Shown here piece by piece: positions 23,311-31,636 of a stretch of DNA of 64,000 bases (position 1 is the first letter of the stretch; the number at the start of each line of letters is the position of its first letter). A program made the translations under genes and the position numbers. The stretch lies in NCBI GenBank assembly GCA_021770095.1, contig JAETRQ010000012.1, positions 1 through 64,000 on the forward strand, written 5' to 3'. A model generated the notes under the pieces. That model was not told the DNA's origin. It saw only the letters and a program-made list of their open reading frames with translations, and did no database searches. Origin of the DNA: Eubacteriaceae bacterium. Lineage in GTDB: Bacteria; Bacillota; Clostridia; Oscillospirales; Acutalibacteraceae.

Positions 23311-24385
23311 ACTTCTTAACTTTTTAATAACAATAAATAATTCTTCATATTCTAATAAAGTTTATGAGGTGTACGGGTCTTGTGCGGAAAACTCTTTTTT
23401 ATCAGCAAGACCTATTTATAGATTACCCAATATAAATAGACAAGAACTCAAAGGGCATATTACAAAGTTAAAAAAATTTGGAATTAATTTTAATTTTACT
23501 TTAAATGCATATAGTTTAGGAAGTAAAAAGGAAATTATTGATAACGAAAATACTATTAAAAACTACATATACTTTCTCATTGATAGTGGTGTAGAGACTT
23601 TCACTATTTCAGTACCTTTAATTGCGGAATATATACGTTCAATAAGTAATGACATTGGTATCGAAGTTAGTACCATTGCACATATAGATACTATAACCCA
23701 AGTAAAACTATGGAAAGAATATTATAACATCAATAAAATATGTGGAAATTTGTATAAAAACCGAGATATTAAATTTCTAAAGAAACTATCGGATTATTGT
23801 GAAAAAAATGATATTATTATATCCTTGTTAGCAAATGAGTTTTGCGTTAATGGTGTAATGTCTTCAGAAAATTGTTTTACTTCCGCTACTAATTGTATAT
23901 TCAGAGATCATTGCTATCAATTACATTCTTTAGGTTATGGTGTTAATGAAAAACTAATTAATGATTATCCTATGGGGAAATGTATTGACAGTAGAAGTGT
24001 AGAATCAATTTGGTTGAAATCAAATTTCATCAGACCAGAAGATATGAAATTATATAATGAAATTGGTATTAATCATTTTAAGTTAACGGGTAGAACTGCA
24101 TCTACTGATTTCATAAAACACTTGGTTACTTCGTATATGGAAGAATCTTTTGAGGGAAACTTATTAGAATTGTGGAAACATCTTGAAACAATTAATCCAT
24201 CTAGTAAAAAAGAATTTTTTATTCCGTATTCAATACCCAATAAAATGTTGGATGGCTTTTTAAATTTTTGGTTCAACAACGAAAATCATCTATGTTCTAA
24301 TGAGGTGTGTGGAGAAACTTGCAAATTCTGTGATAATTATTATTTGAATTTAATTAAATTGAGCAAAGAAGATTTGAATTTATAG
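23267..24385 (+). CDS. Peptidase U32-like Fe-S protein
   Basis: A 372-residue protein related to the U32 family (YhbU/UbiU/RlhA type). Blocks typical of U32 are the TIM-barrel repeats, EVSTIAHIDTITQVKLW where relatives have the stqlnitN strand, LLANEFCVNGVMSSENC with following TNC and HC cysteines, and GINHFKLTGR. Characterised relatives bind a 4Fe-4S cluster with such cysteines and carry out O2-independent hydroxylation of quinones or RNA rather than proteolysis. A second cysteine group (CSNEVCGETCKFC) ends the protein. The ATG at 23267 is chosen because GGAGG is 9 bp upstream; the ATG at 23261 is only 3 bp from it. Confidence 0.6.
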   Translation: MAENYLKVGYNFTYELLNFLITINNSSYSNKVYEVYGSCAENSFLSARPIYRLPNINRQELKGHITKLKKFGINFNFTLNAYSLGSKKEIIDNENTIKNYIYFLIDSGVETFTISVPLIAEYIRSISNDIGIEVSTIAHIDTITQVKLWKEYYNINKICGNLYKNRDIKFLKKLSDYCEKNDIIISLLANEFCVNGVMSSENCFTSATNCIFRDHCYQLHSLGYGVNEKLINDYPMGKCIDSRSVESIWLKSNFIRPEDMKLYNEIGINHFKLTGRTASTDFIKHLVTSYMEESFEGNLLELWKHLETINPSSKKEFFIPYSIPNKMLDGFLNFWFNNENHLCSNEVCGETCKFCDNYYLNLIKLSKEDLNL

Positions 24386-24449
24386 TGTATGAATAGTAAA
24401 TTTTATATATTGATAGATATTATTATGAGTTAATTTTATTCAATTTGTG

Positions 24450-24479
24450 TTGTAAATAATAAAATTCTTCTTATATAAT
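24450..24479 (+). promoter_or_regulatory. Promoter of the second peptidase module
   Basis: TTGTAA, an 18-bp spacer and a perfect TATAAT, about 50 bp upstream of the small gene at 24529. Confidence 0.5.
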
Positions 24480-24528
24480 TAGTAACAATTATTAAGTAGT
24501 AAACAATTAAAAAAGTCTTAAGAAGGTG

Positions 24529-24897
24529 TTGATTATTAAAGTAAACATAAGATATACAAGTGATATTATTACGCAAGCAGATATAGATGAACTTAACAAA
24601 AAATCAAAAAATATCACCTAGTCACTTTTGAAATCACTAGGGTTTGTACAACTCCCTCCTGAATCAATACAAATTATATTCGAATTGACAAAAAATCTAG
24701 CCATTAGTGCTTTATATGATACTATAAAACTAGTAATATTATCAATAATTTCAAAATTTAGAGTAGGTGAAAAGAAAACTGTTCGCATATGTATCATAAA
24801 TAATAATAAAACATCGGAAATAATATTACCCTTTGAAGTTACAGAAGAACAGAAAGAACAACTTGTGAAAGCAGCTATAGAAAAATTACTTGAATAA
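24529..24897 (+). pseudogene. Small partner gene interrupted by an in-frame TAG
   Basis: One open frame of 123 codons except for a TAG at 24619-24621. The N-terminal 30 codons (KVNIRYTSDIITQADIDEL) start at TTG 24529 right behind GAAGGTG; the C-terminal 89 residues (ending EQKEQLVKAAIEKLLE) have no ribosome binding site of their own. It holds the same position, directly upstream of a HEYSH peptidase, as the small gene at 19605-19940. It is either a nonsense-mutated gene, a read-through gene, or a downstream protein starting at TTG 24628. I do not recognise the family. Confidence 0.5.
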
Positions 24898-24912
24898 GTG
24901 AGGTGATTAATA

Positions 24913-26027
24913 TTGACACCAAAAGAATTGTTAACAACTATTCAATTGTCATCAAACCATTTTGTTGAAAATAATTATGAACATTTAAAAATGATGAGAA
25001 AAAAATATTCTTCTGACGATAACTTTAAATTTACGGAGCGTTTATTTGATAGCTTGCCAACTGATTATCAAAATTCTCATTTTTACAAACTTATTGAGAA
25101 TTCTTTTCAAATTTTAGATGAAAATATACGTAATAAGAACATTGTTTATGGTAATCAAGTTATTCATTGCAAGCCGCTTCCTCTTTTTGGTACAGCAAAT
25201 TTTGAAGATTTTAATGCTTTTGTAACATCAGCTGATAAATCAACTGTTATAGTTTTCAATGAAGGTTTATTAATGTTTACTGAAAAGCTCATGGAAATAT
25301 ATACAAAAGAACGATGGTTAAGAAAAAAGATAAAATGACAGCGCATTTTCAAGAATTATTTACCAAAAACTTTATTGACATAATGTTGTGCTTTTATATT
25401 TATTTATTTCCTTATCATGCTAGAAGTTTAGAGTTTTGCGGAATTGAAGATTTGGGGGAATGGTTTTCAATAGAAAATGTAGAAAATTATGTCCCTCCTT
25501 TTGGAGATGAATTTCTTGAAGAAGATTATATATATTTTGCCAATCAAGTTAGAACATCCACATACCTTTGGTTTGCTGCTCACGAATATTCACATATTGC
25601 TTTAGGTCATTTAGAAATAAAAAACAGTACATTAAAGTCAAATTTTAGTAATACAGAATTAGAAAGAATATGTATAAGTCAGCAACATGAACTCGATGCA
25701 GATACATTAGCTACTATAATAACAATGGAAAGCAACAACTCTGAAGTTACATCGGAGGGCATTTGTTTAGCATTAAACACTTTGTTATTAGCTACTGTTG
25801 ATCAAAGGCCGTCAGTATATAGCAGTCATCCTCCAGTTGGAGTAAGAATTGATAACATTTTAAAAAATCCAATAATTAATAATAAATATATAATTAATAA
25901 TTATCACGAAGTCGAAGAGATATTCAGTGATAAATACAAAGCATTTCATAATATATTAAAGCAATTTAACGAGAATAATATTGAATTTTCGTCTATTATT
26001 GAAATGCAAAGATATATATATGATTAG
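24913..26027 (+). CDS. HEXXH metallopeptidase-like protein 2, split by a -1 frameshift
   Basis: Two overlapping frames together encode a protein of about 371 residues homologous to the 352-residue peptidase at 18542-19600. The first frame (24913-25338, TTG start after GAGGTGAT) carries the N-terminal part with KPLPLFGT and a helix like FNEGLLMFTEKLMEI. The second (from the A-run at 25323 to 26027) carries WFAAHEYSHIALGH and QHELDADTLAT, the zinc-binding motifs. The frames join at A AAA AAG, a canonical -1 slippery heptamer in the correct phase. It is either programmed frameshifting, a one-base deletion, or a sequencing error in an A6 run. It follows its small partner gene by 15 bp. Confidence 0.7.
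25323..25329 (+). promoter_or_regulatory. A AAA AAG slippery heptamer
   Basis: In the incoming frame the codons are AGA AAA AAG ATA AAA TGA. A -1 slip on AAA-AAG continues as GAT AAA ATG ACA into the zinc-binding half of the peptidase. The zero frame stops 7 bases later at TGA (25336-25338). I did not find an obvious strong stem-loop just downstream. Confidence 0.5.
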
Positions 26028-26091
26028 ATAAAAAATATAGATAGTTGGATTATATATACTTGTAGTTTTTTAAATAAAATGTAATATAGTG

Positions 26092-26126
26092 AAAAAAGCA
26101 CTTGGAAATACCAAGTGCTTTTTTTT
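26092..26126 (+). terminator. Terminator after the accessory island
   Basis: Stem AAGCACTTGG with CCAAGTGCTT, loop AAATA, followed by eight T. It closes the second peptidase module and separates it from the ICE genes that begin at 26152. Confidence 0.9.
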
Positions 26127-26151
26127 GCAATTTTTTAGAAAGGAGAACATC

Positions 26152-26886
26152 ATGAAAAAAGAAACTGATTTGGATTGTATCAAATCAACAGCAAGAACCT
26201 TTTTATATCTTGATATAGAGGAAACGAAATTTGGAGCAATTGTAGTTCAGCATCCGTTTACTAATTCAGGAACAGTGTGTTTGCCAAGTGGTGAAGGACA
26301 TGAATTTGTAAACCTATTGGAAGATGATAATGCATTGACTCATTGGCGAGAAGTAATGAAAGATAGAATTCAGGAATGCGAAAATGTATATCAATTATAT
26401 TTGCTTGTTAATAAACCATACCGAATTGCTTTTTTGAAATACACCGTTGATTTTATGTCAAGGGATGATATGTCACAGATACTTGCTGATATTTGGATAA
26501 GCACAGAATCACCAAATCTCGATCCCAATATGAGTAAATCAAAATTAGTGTCATTATTCAAGAAGGCAAATCCAAATGAATTAATGAATGAAGATGAACT
26601 CAAAGTGTTCAACGAATTTGAAGAAACGGTTACCATTTATCGTGGTGTTACTTCATATAACGCTGATAACATTAAAGCTCTATCTTGGACTTTGGATTTT
26701 GATAAGGCAGAATGGTTTGCGAATAGATTTGAAGAAGATGGAACAGTGTATGAAGCTGAAATAGAAAAGTCTCATATCCTTGCTTACTTCAGCAGAAGAA
26801 GTGAGTCAGAGGTAATTGTCGATCCAAAATATTTAATTGACATAGAAGAATCTCAATCGCAGGGTAGCGGTATAAGAATGATATAA
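26152..26886 (+). CDS. ADP-ribosyltransferase-like protein
   Basis: A 244-residue protein. The C-terminal third has an R-S-E type ART layout: YRGV (Arg), LSWTLD (the STS-equivalent strand as SWT), FANRF helix and finally RRSESEVIVD with a Glu-x-Glu pair, as in arginine-specific mono-ADP-ribosyltransferases. The N-terminal part (residues 1-130) is unlike known domains I can name. The ATG at 26152 follows GAAAGGAGAAC. The C-terminus SQGSGIRMI is close to the short Gly/Ser-Met tails of other proteins of this element. A role as a toxin, an effector delivered to recipients, or an anti-defence modifier is possible; no substrate is evident. Confidence 0.6.
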   Translation: MKKETDLDCIKSTARTFLYLDIEETKFGAIVVQHPFTNSGTVCLPSGEGHEFVNLLEDDNALTHWREVMKDRIQECENVYQLYLLVNKPYRIAFLKYTVDFMSRDDMSQILADIWISTESPNLDPNMSKSKLVSLFKKANPNELMNEDELKVFNEFEETVTIYRGVTSYNADNIKALSWTLDFDKAEWFANRFEEDGTVYEAEIEKSHILAYFSRRSESEVIVDPKYLIDIEESQSQGSGIRMI

Positions 26887-26902
26887 AATAAAGGAGTTAC
26901 AA

Positions 26903-27238
26903 ATGAACGATAAAACAGTTTATTCTATGGATGAAATGATGGTGATTGGATTTGATCCTTTACCATACAAAATGATGGAACAAGAAGGAGAATTCAAAGC
27001 AACACTTGATTTTAAGCGTTGGGGAAAAAAGCAGAACTTGGTTGCATATTTTTCTGTTGAAGAAATAGGAAAGATTGTTGCTTCAACCTTTTGGAACAGA
27101 GAGTATCTGAATTTAAAAGAAATACCGATAGGCAGCAAATTAATTATTACTTTCAGCAGAAAAGGAAAAACAGGCAATTATTTAAGAAAACTTCAAGTGC
27201 TTGATTTTGAAGGCAATATAAAAGAAACATATGAATAA
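26903..27238 (+). CDS. Hypothetical protein, 111 residues
   Basis: A small basic/acidic mixed protein (VAYFSVEEIGKIVASTFWNR, ELNLKEIPIGSKLIITFSRKGK) that I do not recognise. AAAGGAG is 9 bp upstream of the ATG, and the gene follows the ART-like gene by 16 bp, so they form one transcript ending at the terminator at 27248. Confidence 0.6.
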   Translation: MNDKTVYSMDEMMVIGFDPLPYKMMEQEGEFKATLDFKRWGKKQNLVAYFSVEEIGKIVASTFWNREYLNLKEIPIGSKLIITFSRKGKTGNYLRKLQVLDFEGNIKETYE

Positions 27239-27247
27239 TTTATATGG

Positions 27248-27279
27248 CTGATAACTGATTGTAGTTATCAGTCTTTTTT
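27248..27279 (+). terminator. Terminator
   Basis: Stem CTGATAACT with AGTTATCAG, loop GATTGT, followed by TCTTTTTT. It ends the two-gene ART-like operon. Confidence 0.8.
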
Positions 27280-27307
27280 ACATATCAGTAAGGGAGTGAT
27301 GATAAAT

Positions 27308-27316
27308 ATGATTTAG
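27308..27316 (+). other. Two-codon minigene ATG-ATT-TAG
   Basis: ATATCAGTAAGGGAGTGATGATAA-like ribosome binding region followed by ATG ATT TAG. The same ATATCAGTAAGGG upstream sequence precedes the real gene at 50245, so this may be the leftover start of a deleted gene. Confidence 0.35.
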
Positions 27317-27358
27317 TTAAATAACAATTCGCAAAAAATCTTTAGAAAGGAAAAAACA

Positions 27359-27682
27359 ATGAACGAATTTGAAAGATTGTCAAGAGTGGCAAATCGTATC
27401 AAAGAGCAGTATCCCGAAGGAACAAGAATATTGCTTATACAGATGGGCGATGACGATCCAAGACCGATTCCACCGAATACAAGAGGTACAGTTGACTTCG
27501 TTGACGATTTAGCAACTGTATTTTGTAAATTTGATAACGGCAGACGGCTCGGATTAGCCTATGGTGCTGATAGTTACCGTAAGTTGACTGAACAGGAACT
27601 TGCAGAGGAAAACAAGGCTATCTGCGTTGAAGAAACAACTGATGAACTGGTTGAAGAATCAGAACCAACAATGAGTATGTGA
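27359..27682 (+). CDS. DUF4314 family protein
   Basis: A 107-residue protein common in ICEs of Clostridia. The core reads RIKEQYPEGTRILLIQMGDD, then PNTRGTVDFVDDLATVFCKF and GRRLGLAYGADSYRKL, a small SH3-like beta barrel found in DUF4314. The C-terminus is an acidic linker ending EPTMSM, the Met-ended tail shared with other proteins here. Function unknown. GAAAGGAAAAAAC lies upstream of the ATG. Confidence 0.8.
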   Translation: MNEFERLSRVANRIKEQYPEGTRILLIQMGDDDPRPIPPNTRGTVDFVDDLATVFCKFDNGRRLGLAYGADSYRKLTEQELAEENKAICVEETTDELVEESEPTMSM

Positions 27683-27723
27683 GGTGAAACGGAAAAAGAA
27701 ATAACGATGGGCAGTAATGCCCT

Positions 27724-28992
27724 ATGTCAATTAAATATTTAGATATGTTTTCAGGTATCGGAGGTTTCCGTTCAGGACTTGAAGCTGTCGGAGGATTTGA
27801 ATGCATCGGCTATTGTGAAATCGACCAGTATGCTCGGCGAGCGTATGAGGCGATGTACGATACGAAAGGAGAGAAGTATTTTGAAGATGCAACAAGAATC
27901 AATCCCGATGACTTACCCGATATCGACCTTATTACAGGAGGTTTTCCCTGTCAGGCATTTTCAATCGCAGGCAGAAGAAACGGATTTAATGATACAAGAG
28001 GAACGCTCTTCTTCGAGATTGCCCGAATTGCTTCCGTTAAAAGACCCGCGCTTTTGTTTCTTGAAAATGTTCCCGGACTGCTTAACCATGACGAAGGCAG
28101 GACATTTGCGACCATCCTCAATGCGTTGGATGAAATCGGGTATGATGTCTCATGGACAGTGCTTAACAGCGCAAACTTTGGAGTACCCCAATCCCGAAAA
28201 AGAGTGTATATTACAGGATTTCTTAGAGGCAAATGTACCGGCGAAGTATTCACTTTCCCCAATACAAATCCAAAGACTATTGTCAACAGATTGCCGGGAA
28301 GTGAAGGTTGTAGAGTTTACGCAAGTGACGGACTTGGAGTCACTCTTACCGCTGGCGGCGGTGGATGCGGCGGAAAAACAGGACTCTATCTGATTCCTAT
28401 TCCTGTAAAATCTAAAACCAAAAGCGGATATCAGATGGCATTCCCAAATGACAGTATTGATATCTCATATTTAAATATGAATTCAAGGCGTGGCAGAGTT
28501 GGAAATGAAATTGCGCATACTTTGACCACAAACAGTACACAAGCATTATACTTTATCGATATGAATCCAAGTGCCAAGTTAACTAAACTTGCACGCTGTA
28601 TTACCGCAAGACAGGATTCGGGAATCAGTCATCGACAAGGCGAACATTCGGGAGTTATGGTTATTCTCAAGGAATTAACTGCTGATGAATTGCTCTCTAT
28701 CGGTGATACATTCAACGATTATTGGACTTTTGAAAATCCGAATAAAGATACTGTAACAGCAATGATTATTGTTAATGAACAGGGCAATTTCTTTGTCGGA
28801 TATATCAGAAGATTAACACCGAGAGAATGTTTCAGACTGCAAGGGTTTACAGATAAACAATTTGATAAAGCTAAGGCAATCGGTATGTCCGATGCACGCT
28901 TGTATAAAATGGCGGGTAATGCGGTTAGCGTTCCTGTCATTTCTGCTTTAGGTGAGCAGTTAAAACGAATATATTATGGGGGTGAATATTAA
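27724..28992 (+). CDS. dcm: C5-cytosine DNA methyltransferase (orphan)
   Basis: A 422-residue DNA (cytosine-5) methyltransferase. Motif I is MFSGIGGFRSGL, motif IV GGFPCQAFS with catalytic Cys76, motif VI LFLENVPG, motif VIII NFGVPQSRKRVY and motif X GNAVSVPV. The target-recognition region (residues about 200-350) carries an insertion rich in Gly (LTAGGGGCGGKTG) and an unusual YLNMNSRRGRVG block, as in mobile-element enzymes. No restriction endonuclease lies beside it, so it probably protects the incoming element against recipient restriction. The stop overlaps the next start by one base. Confidence 0.95.
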   Translation: MSIKYLDMFSGIGGFRSGLEAVGGFECIGYCEIDQYARRAYEAMYDTKGEKYFEDATRINPDDLPDIDLITGGFPCQAFSIAGRRNGFNDTRGTLFFEIARIASVKRPALLFLENVPGLLNHDEGRTFATILNALDEIGYDVSWTVLNSANFGVPQSRKRVYITGFLRGKCTGEVFTFPNTNPKTIVNRLPGSEGCRVYASDGLGVTLTAGGGGCGGKTGLYLIPIPVKSKTKSGYQMAFPNDSIDISYLNMNSRRGRVGNEIAHTLTTNSTQALYFIDMNPSAKLTKLARCITARQDSGISHRQGEHSGVMVILKELTADELLSIGDTFNDYWTFENPNKDTVTAMIIVNEQGNFFVGYIRRLTPRECFRLQGFTDKQFDKAKAIGMSDARLYKMAGNAVSVPVISALGEQLKRIYYGGEY

Positions 28993-30992
28993 TGGCAATG
29001 AAAAATGTTATGCTGATTGAAATGTCAGCAGAAAATGAAGATGATTTTTCTAAACAATATGCAGCGGATATATATCTTCCTGCAAGCATTTATGAAATCG
29101 ATGATGCAGTAGAAAAGTGCAGAGGTTATCTTGTAAAAACAGATATGATGCCGCTGAATATCTCTGAATGCGACAGTGTGCCTTTGTTAAGTCAATTACG
29201 ATTTGACACTGTAACAATATACGAATTAAACTACCTTGCTAAGCAAATCAGCGAGTTTGACAATACGCAGCTTGCAGCATACAATGCACTGCTCCCTCTT
29301 GTTGTAGGAGAGTATTATGAGAGTGAGCTCATAAGTATAAAGGACCTTATAAATCTGACCTACAGCGTGGATGATTATCCGGTCGCATCAAATATTTTCA
29401 ATGACACAGAGTTGGGTGAAATGCTCATTGACAACGGAATGTTTGAGGGAATTGAAAACCTGTCAGATGAAATGATTGAATTCCTTGACGCTGAAAAAAT
29501 AGGCGAAGCTCATCGCATAGAAGAAAACGGTGTATATGTAAACGGCTGTTATATTTCAAGGGAAGGTTTTGAGCCCAAAGAAGTATTCAACGGTGAAAGT
29601 TTGCCTGATAATGCGGTTGATAATTATCTGTTTAGGCTTGATATTGCAGATGATGGACTCCTACAGAACTGGATTACTGTTCCGTTAAATGAAAATTCAG
29701 AGCGATTTTTCAATTTGACAAATGTAACTGAATTCAAATTGATAGATTTTGAATCTGCAATACCGCAGATATCAAAATACGCAGTTGGGATGCATAACAA
29801 GATAACCCTTGATGAATTGCAGAGAATCAACGAGTTTGCTAAAGGTTTTCTGTTCCTTGATGAGATACAGTCAATCAAATTCAAGGCAGCGTTATTTTAT
29901 GAGGGTATCAACACGCTTGAAGATATGGACAAAATTGAATCCATTTTGAAAAATGTTGACTCATATAACCTTAAATATTTCAATGTGTACCCTTCTGATT
30001 TTGCAAAGGATTATCTTAAAGAATATCTTGACGAAGCCTTTCCGAAAGATTATTTGGAATTGATTGATACAAATGCACTCGGTGACATGCTTATGGGGGA
30101 CTTGCGGGGCGGTTATACACCTTACGGAATACTTCTGAAAAGCAGTAATGAACAGATACTCGGCAATGAAAGCAATCATGAATTTATGCTTGCTGATTTT
30201 TTATCTAAACACGTTCTTTTTACAGAGGACAGACTGAAAGCGGAAGAAATACCCGAAGGTCTGTATAAGTATGAATTCAGATCAGGTGCGGAATACACAT
30301 ACGCAACACTTGAAGAAAAGGTCGGTGTTGATTTCTCAGGTACGATACTGTCAAAAGTGCCTTTTGATTTAGGCAAGGATGAATATATCGACATTGAAAA
30401 AGAGGTTGACGGTATCCCCGATTTTTTGAATGTAAAAATGAGTGTAAGTGAATTTATTAACTCCGATATCGGCACAAAAGAAAATGAAAGTGTTAATGAA
30501 TCCGAGCTAATTAAAATGCGTTTTTATTTTCCTCTTTACCCTCAGATGCAGTTCGATGATGGAGAAGAACCATGTTCTGTTGATACAGATTATATTATTG
30601 ACAATATGGATGAAGTTGAATTCGAATTGCAGGGATATACCATGCTTGATGGTAAAAATATGGCTGATTATTATAACGATAATTCGGTTATAAAGGAAAA
30701 GCTTGTATCAATGGATTGGGGCATTTGTGAAATCAATGATATACCATATGGATATGTTGATGTTGTGTTAAATGCACCCCTTAATGATTCAGAAGTTGAT
30801 GAACTCAAGGATTGGATTTCAGGTCAGAATTCCGATGGGCTCGGCGAAGGCTTTGAGCAAAGAGAAATCGAAACTGATGACGGCAGTTTGTATGTTTCTT
30901 TCTGGGATAGCGGAAAAGATTATTTCATTTACACGCAGGAAGAAATGTATGAATATCTTGAGCAGTCAGGAGGTATGAATATATGTCAATAG
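28992..30992 (+). CDS. Large ArdA-like antirestriction protein
   Basis: A 666-residue, strongly acidic protein. Two internal regions (residues about 30-150 and 255-380) follow the ArdA pattern: IYLPASIYEIDDAVEKC then YELNYLAKQISEF, and later LDELQRINEFAKG with the ALxNaLxF-type helices. Both are followed by a YPVASN- or YPSDFAKDY-type segment and a D-N-GxLGxML helix, as in ArdA DNA mimics. The C-terminal 170 residues (starting near MRFYFPLYPQMQFDDGEEP) form a separate domain ending in YIYTQEEMYEYLEQ. DNA mimicry is inferred from acidity and pattern. It is coupled to dcm and overlaps the next gene by 10 bp. Confidence 0.6.
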   Translation: MAMKNVMLIEMSAENEDDFSKQYAADIYLPASIYEIDDAVEKCRGYLVKTDMMPLNISECDSVPLLSQLRFDTVTIYELNYLAKQISEFDNTQLAAYNALLPLVVGEYYESELISIKDLINLTYSVDDYPVASNIFNDTELGEMLIDNGMFEGIENLSDEMIEFLDAEKIGEAHRIEENGVYVNGCYISREGFEPKEVFNGESLPDNAVDNYLFRLDIADDGLLQNWITVPLNENSERFFNLTNVTEFKLIDFESAIPQISKYAVGMHNKITLDELQRINEFAKGFLFLDEIQSIKFKAALFYEGINTLEDMDKIESILKNVDSYNLKYFNVYPSDFAKDYLKEYLDEAFPKDYLELIDTNALGDMLMGDLRGGYTPYGILLKSSNEQILGNESNHEFMLADFLSKHVLFTEDRLKAEEIPEGLYKYEFRSGAEYTYATLEEKVGVDFSGTILSKVPFDLGKDEYIDIEKEVDGIPDFLNVKMSVSEFINSDIGTKENESVNESELIKMRFYFPLYPQMQFDDGEEPCSVDTDYIIDNMDEVEFELQGYTMLDGKNMADYYNDNSVIKEKLVSMDWGICEINDIPYGYVDVVLNAPLNDSEVDELKDWISGQNSDGLGEGFEQREIETDDGSLYVSFWDSGKDYFIYTQEEMYEYLEQSGGMNICQ

Positions 30993-31366
30993 AGATAATC
31001 ACTACAGAAGATTTGCGGAAGATGAGTGATAAGGAAGGACTTATCCTTCAGGGTTGCGGAGGCGAACTTCAGGATTGGATTGACGGTATCAATGAAATGC
31101 TGACAGAGAACGGAATTCTCATGAACGGCTCGAAGTTTGAAAAGGTGTATGCTTTTAAAAATGAAAACCTTACGAATCTGCTCTATCCTTTTGAGGATGT
31201 CGAACTGAGTATGGGCAAACTTGCAATGTGGAGAATCTCAACGCATACGCAATTTTACGGCACTTGGCTGTCTGATTATGTACCGAATTATCTTGGTGGA
31301 TTTGATAATTCAGCAGATGATATAGAGTGCAGTGACGATAATGAAGATTTTAGTCAGTCAATGTAA
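30983..31366 (+). CDS. Hypothetical ICE protein with Met-ended tail
   Basis: A 127-residue protein overlapping the ArdA-like gene; its ribosome binding site GGAGG lies within the end of that gene. It begins with a two-strand/helix part (EIITTEDLRKMSDKEGLILQ, GGELQDWIDGINEML) resembling plasmid DUFs of ICE modules, but I cannot name the family. The C-terminus is acidic and ends DFSQSM, one of the shared tails. Confidence 0.6.
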   Translation: MSIEIITTEDLRKMSDKEGLILQGCGGELQDWIDGINEMLTENGILMNGSKFEKVYAFKNENLTNLLYPFEDVELSMGKLAMWRISTHTQFYGTWLSDYVPNYLGGFDNSADDIECSDDNEDFSQSM

Positions 31367-31403
31367 TTTGACCAGAAATAGTTCTACGAAAAGGAGATAA
31401 AAA

Positions 31404-31520
31404 ATGGCAGCTTTATGGATTGCAGTCGGCTTTATAGTCGGCAGTATATTTACTACTTTTACTATGTGCCTTGCTTTTGCAGCGAAAACGGCTGACAGAG
31501 CAATGGGAATTGAAGATTAA
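31404..31520 (+). CDS. DUF3789-like small membrane protein
   Basis: A 38-residue protein with AAGGAGAT 7 bp upstream of the ATG: MAALWIAVGFIVGS, a single transmembrane helix, then MCLAFAAKTADRAMGIED. Single-helix proteins of this type (DUF3789) are typical companions of antirestriction and Dam genes in Clostridial ICEs. Function unknown. Confidence 0.75.
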   Translation: MAALWIAVGFIVGSIFTTFTMCLAFAAKTADRAMGIED

Positions 31521-31544
31521 ATAATGTATTAATTTGAATTCAGT

Positions 31545-31634
31545 GCGTGGTTGTTTTGCGTGTTTAACACGGGGAGCAGCCACGCTTTTTTGTTTTGCAC
31601 GCAAACAGCCCCTGCAATTAAAGGGGGGTGAGGA
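31545..31634 (+). promoter_or_regulatory. Leader RNA A, upstream of Dam methylase
   Basis: Contains TTGTTTTGCGTG, a GCGTGG/CCACGC stem, a second TTTTGC-AC-GCAAA stem, and CCCCT, which can pair with the GGGGG Shine-Dalgarno sequence at 31623-31628. It is the most diverged of four leaders of the same plan (others at 35612, 39999 and 44235). Confidence 0.5.
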
Positions 31635-31636
31635 TA

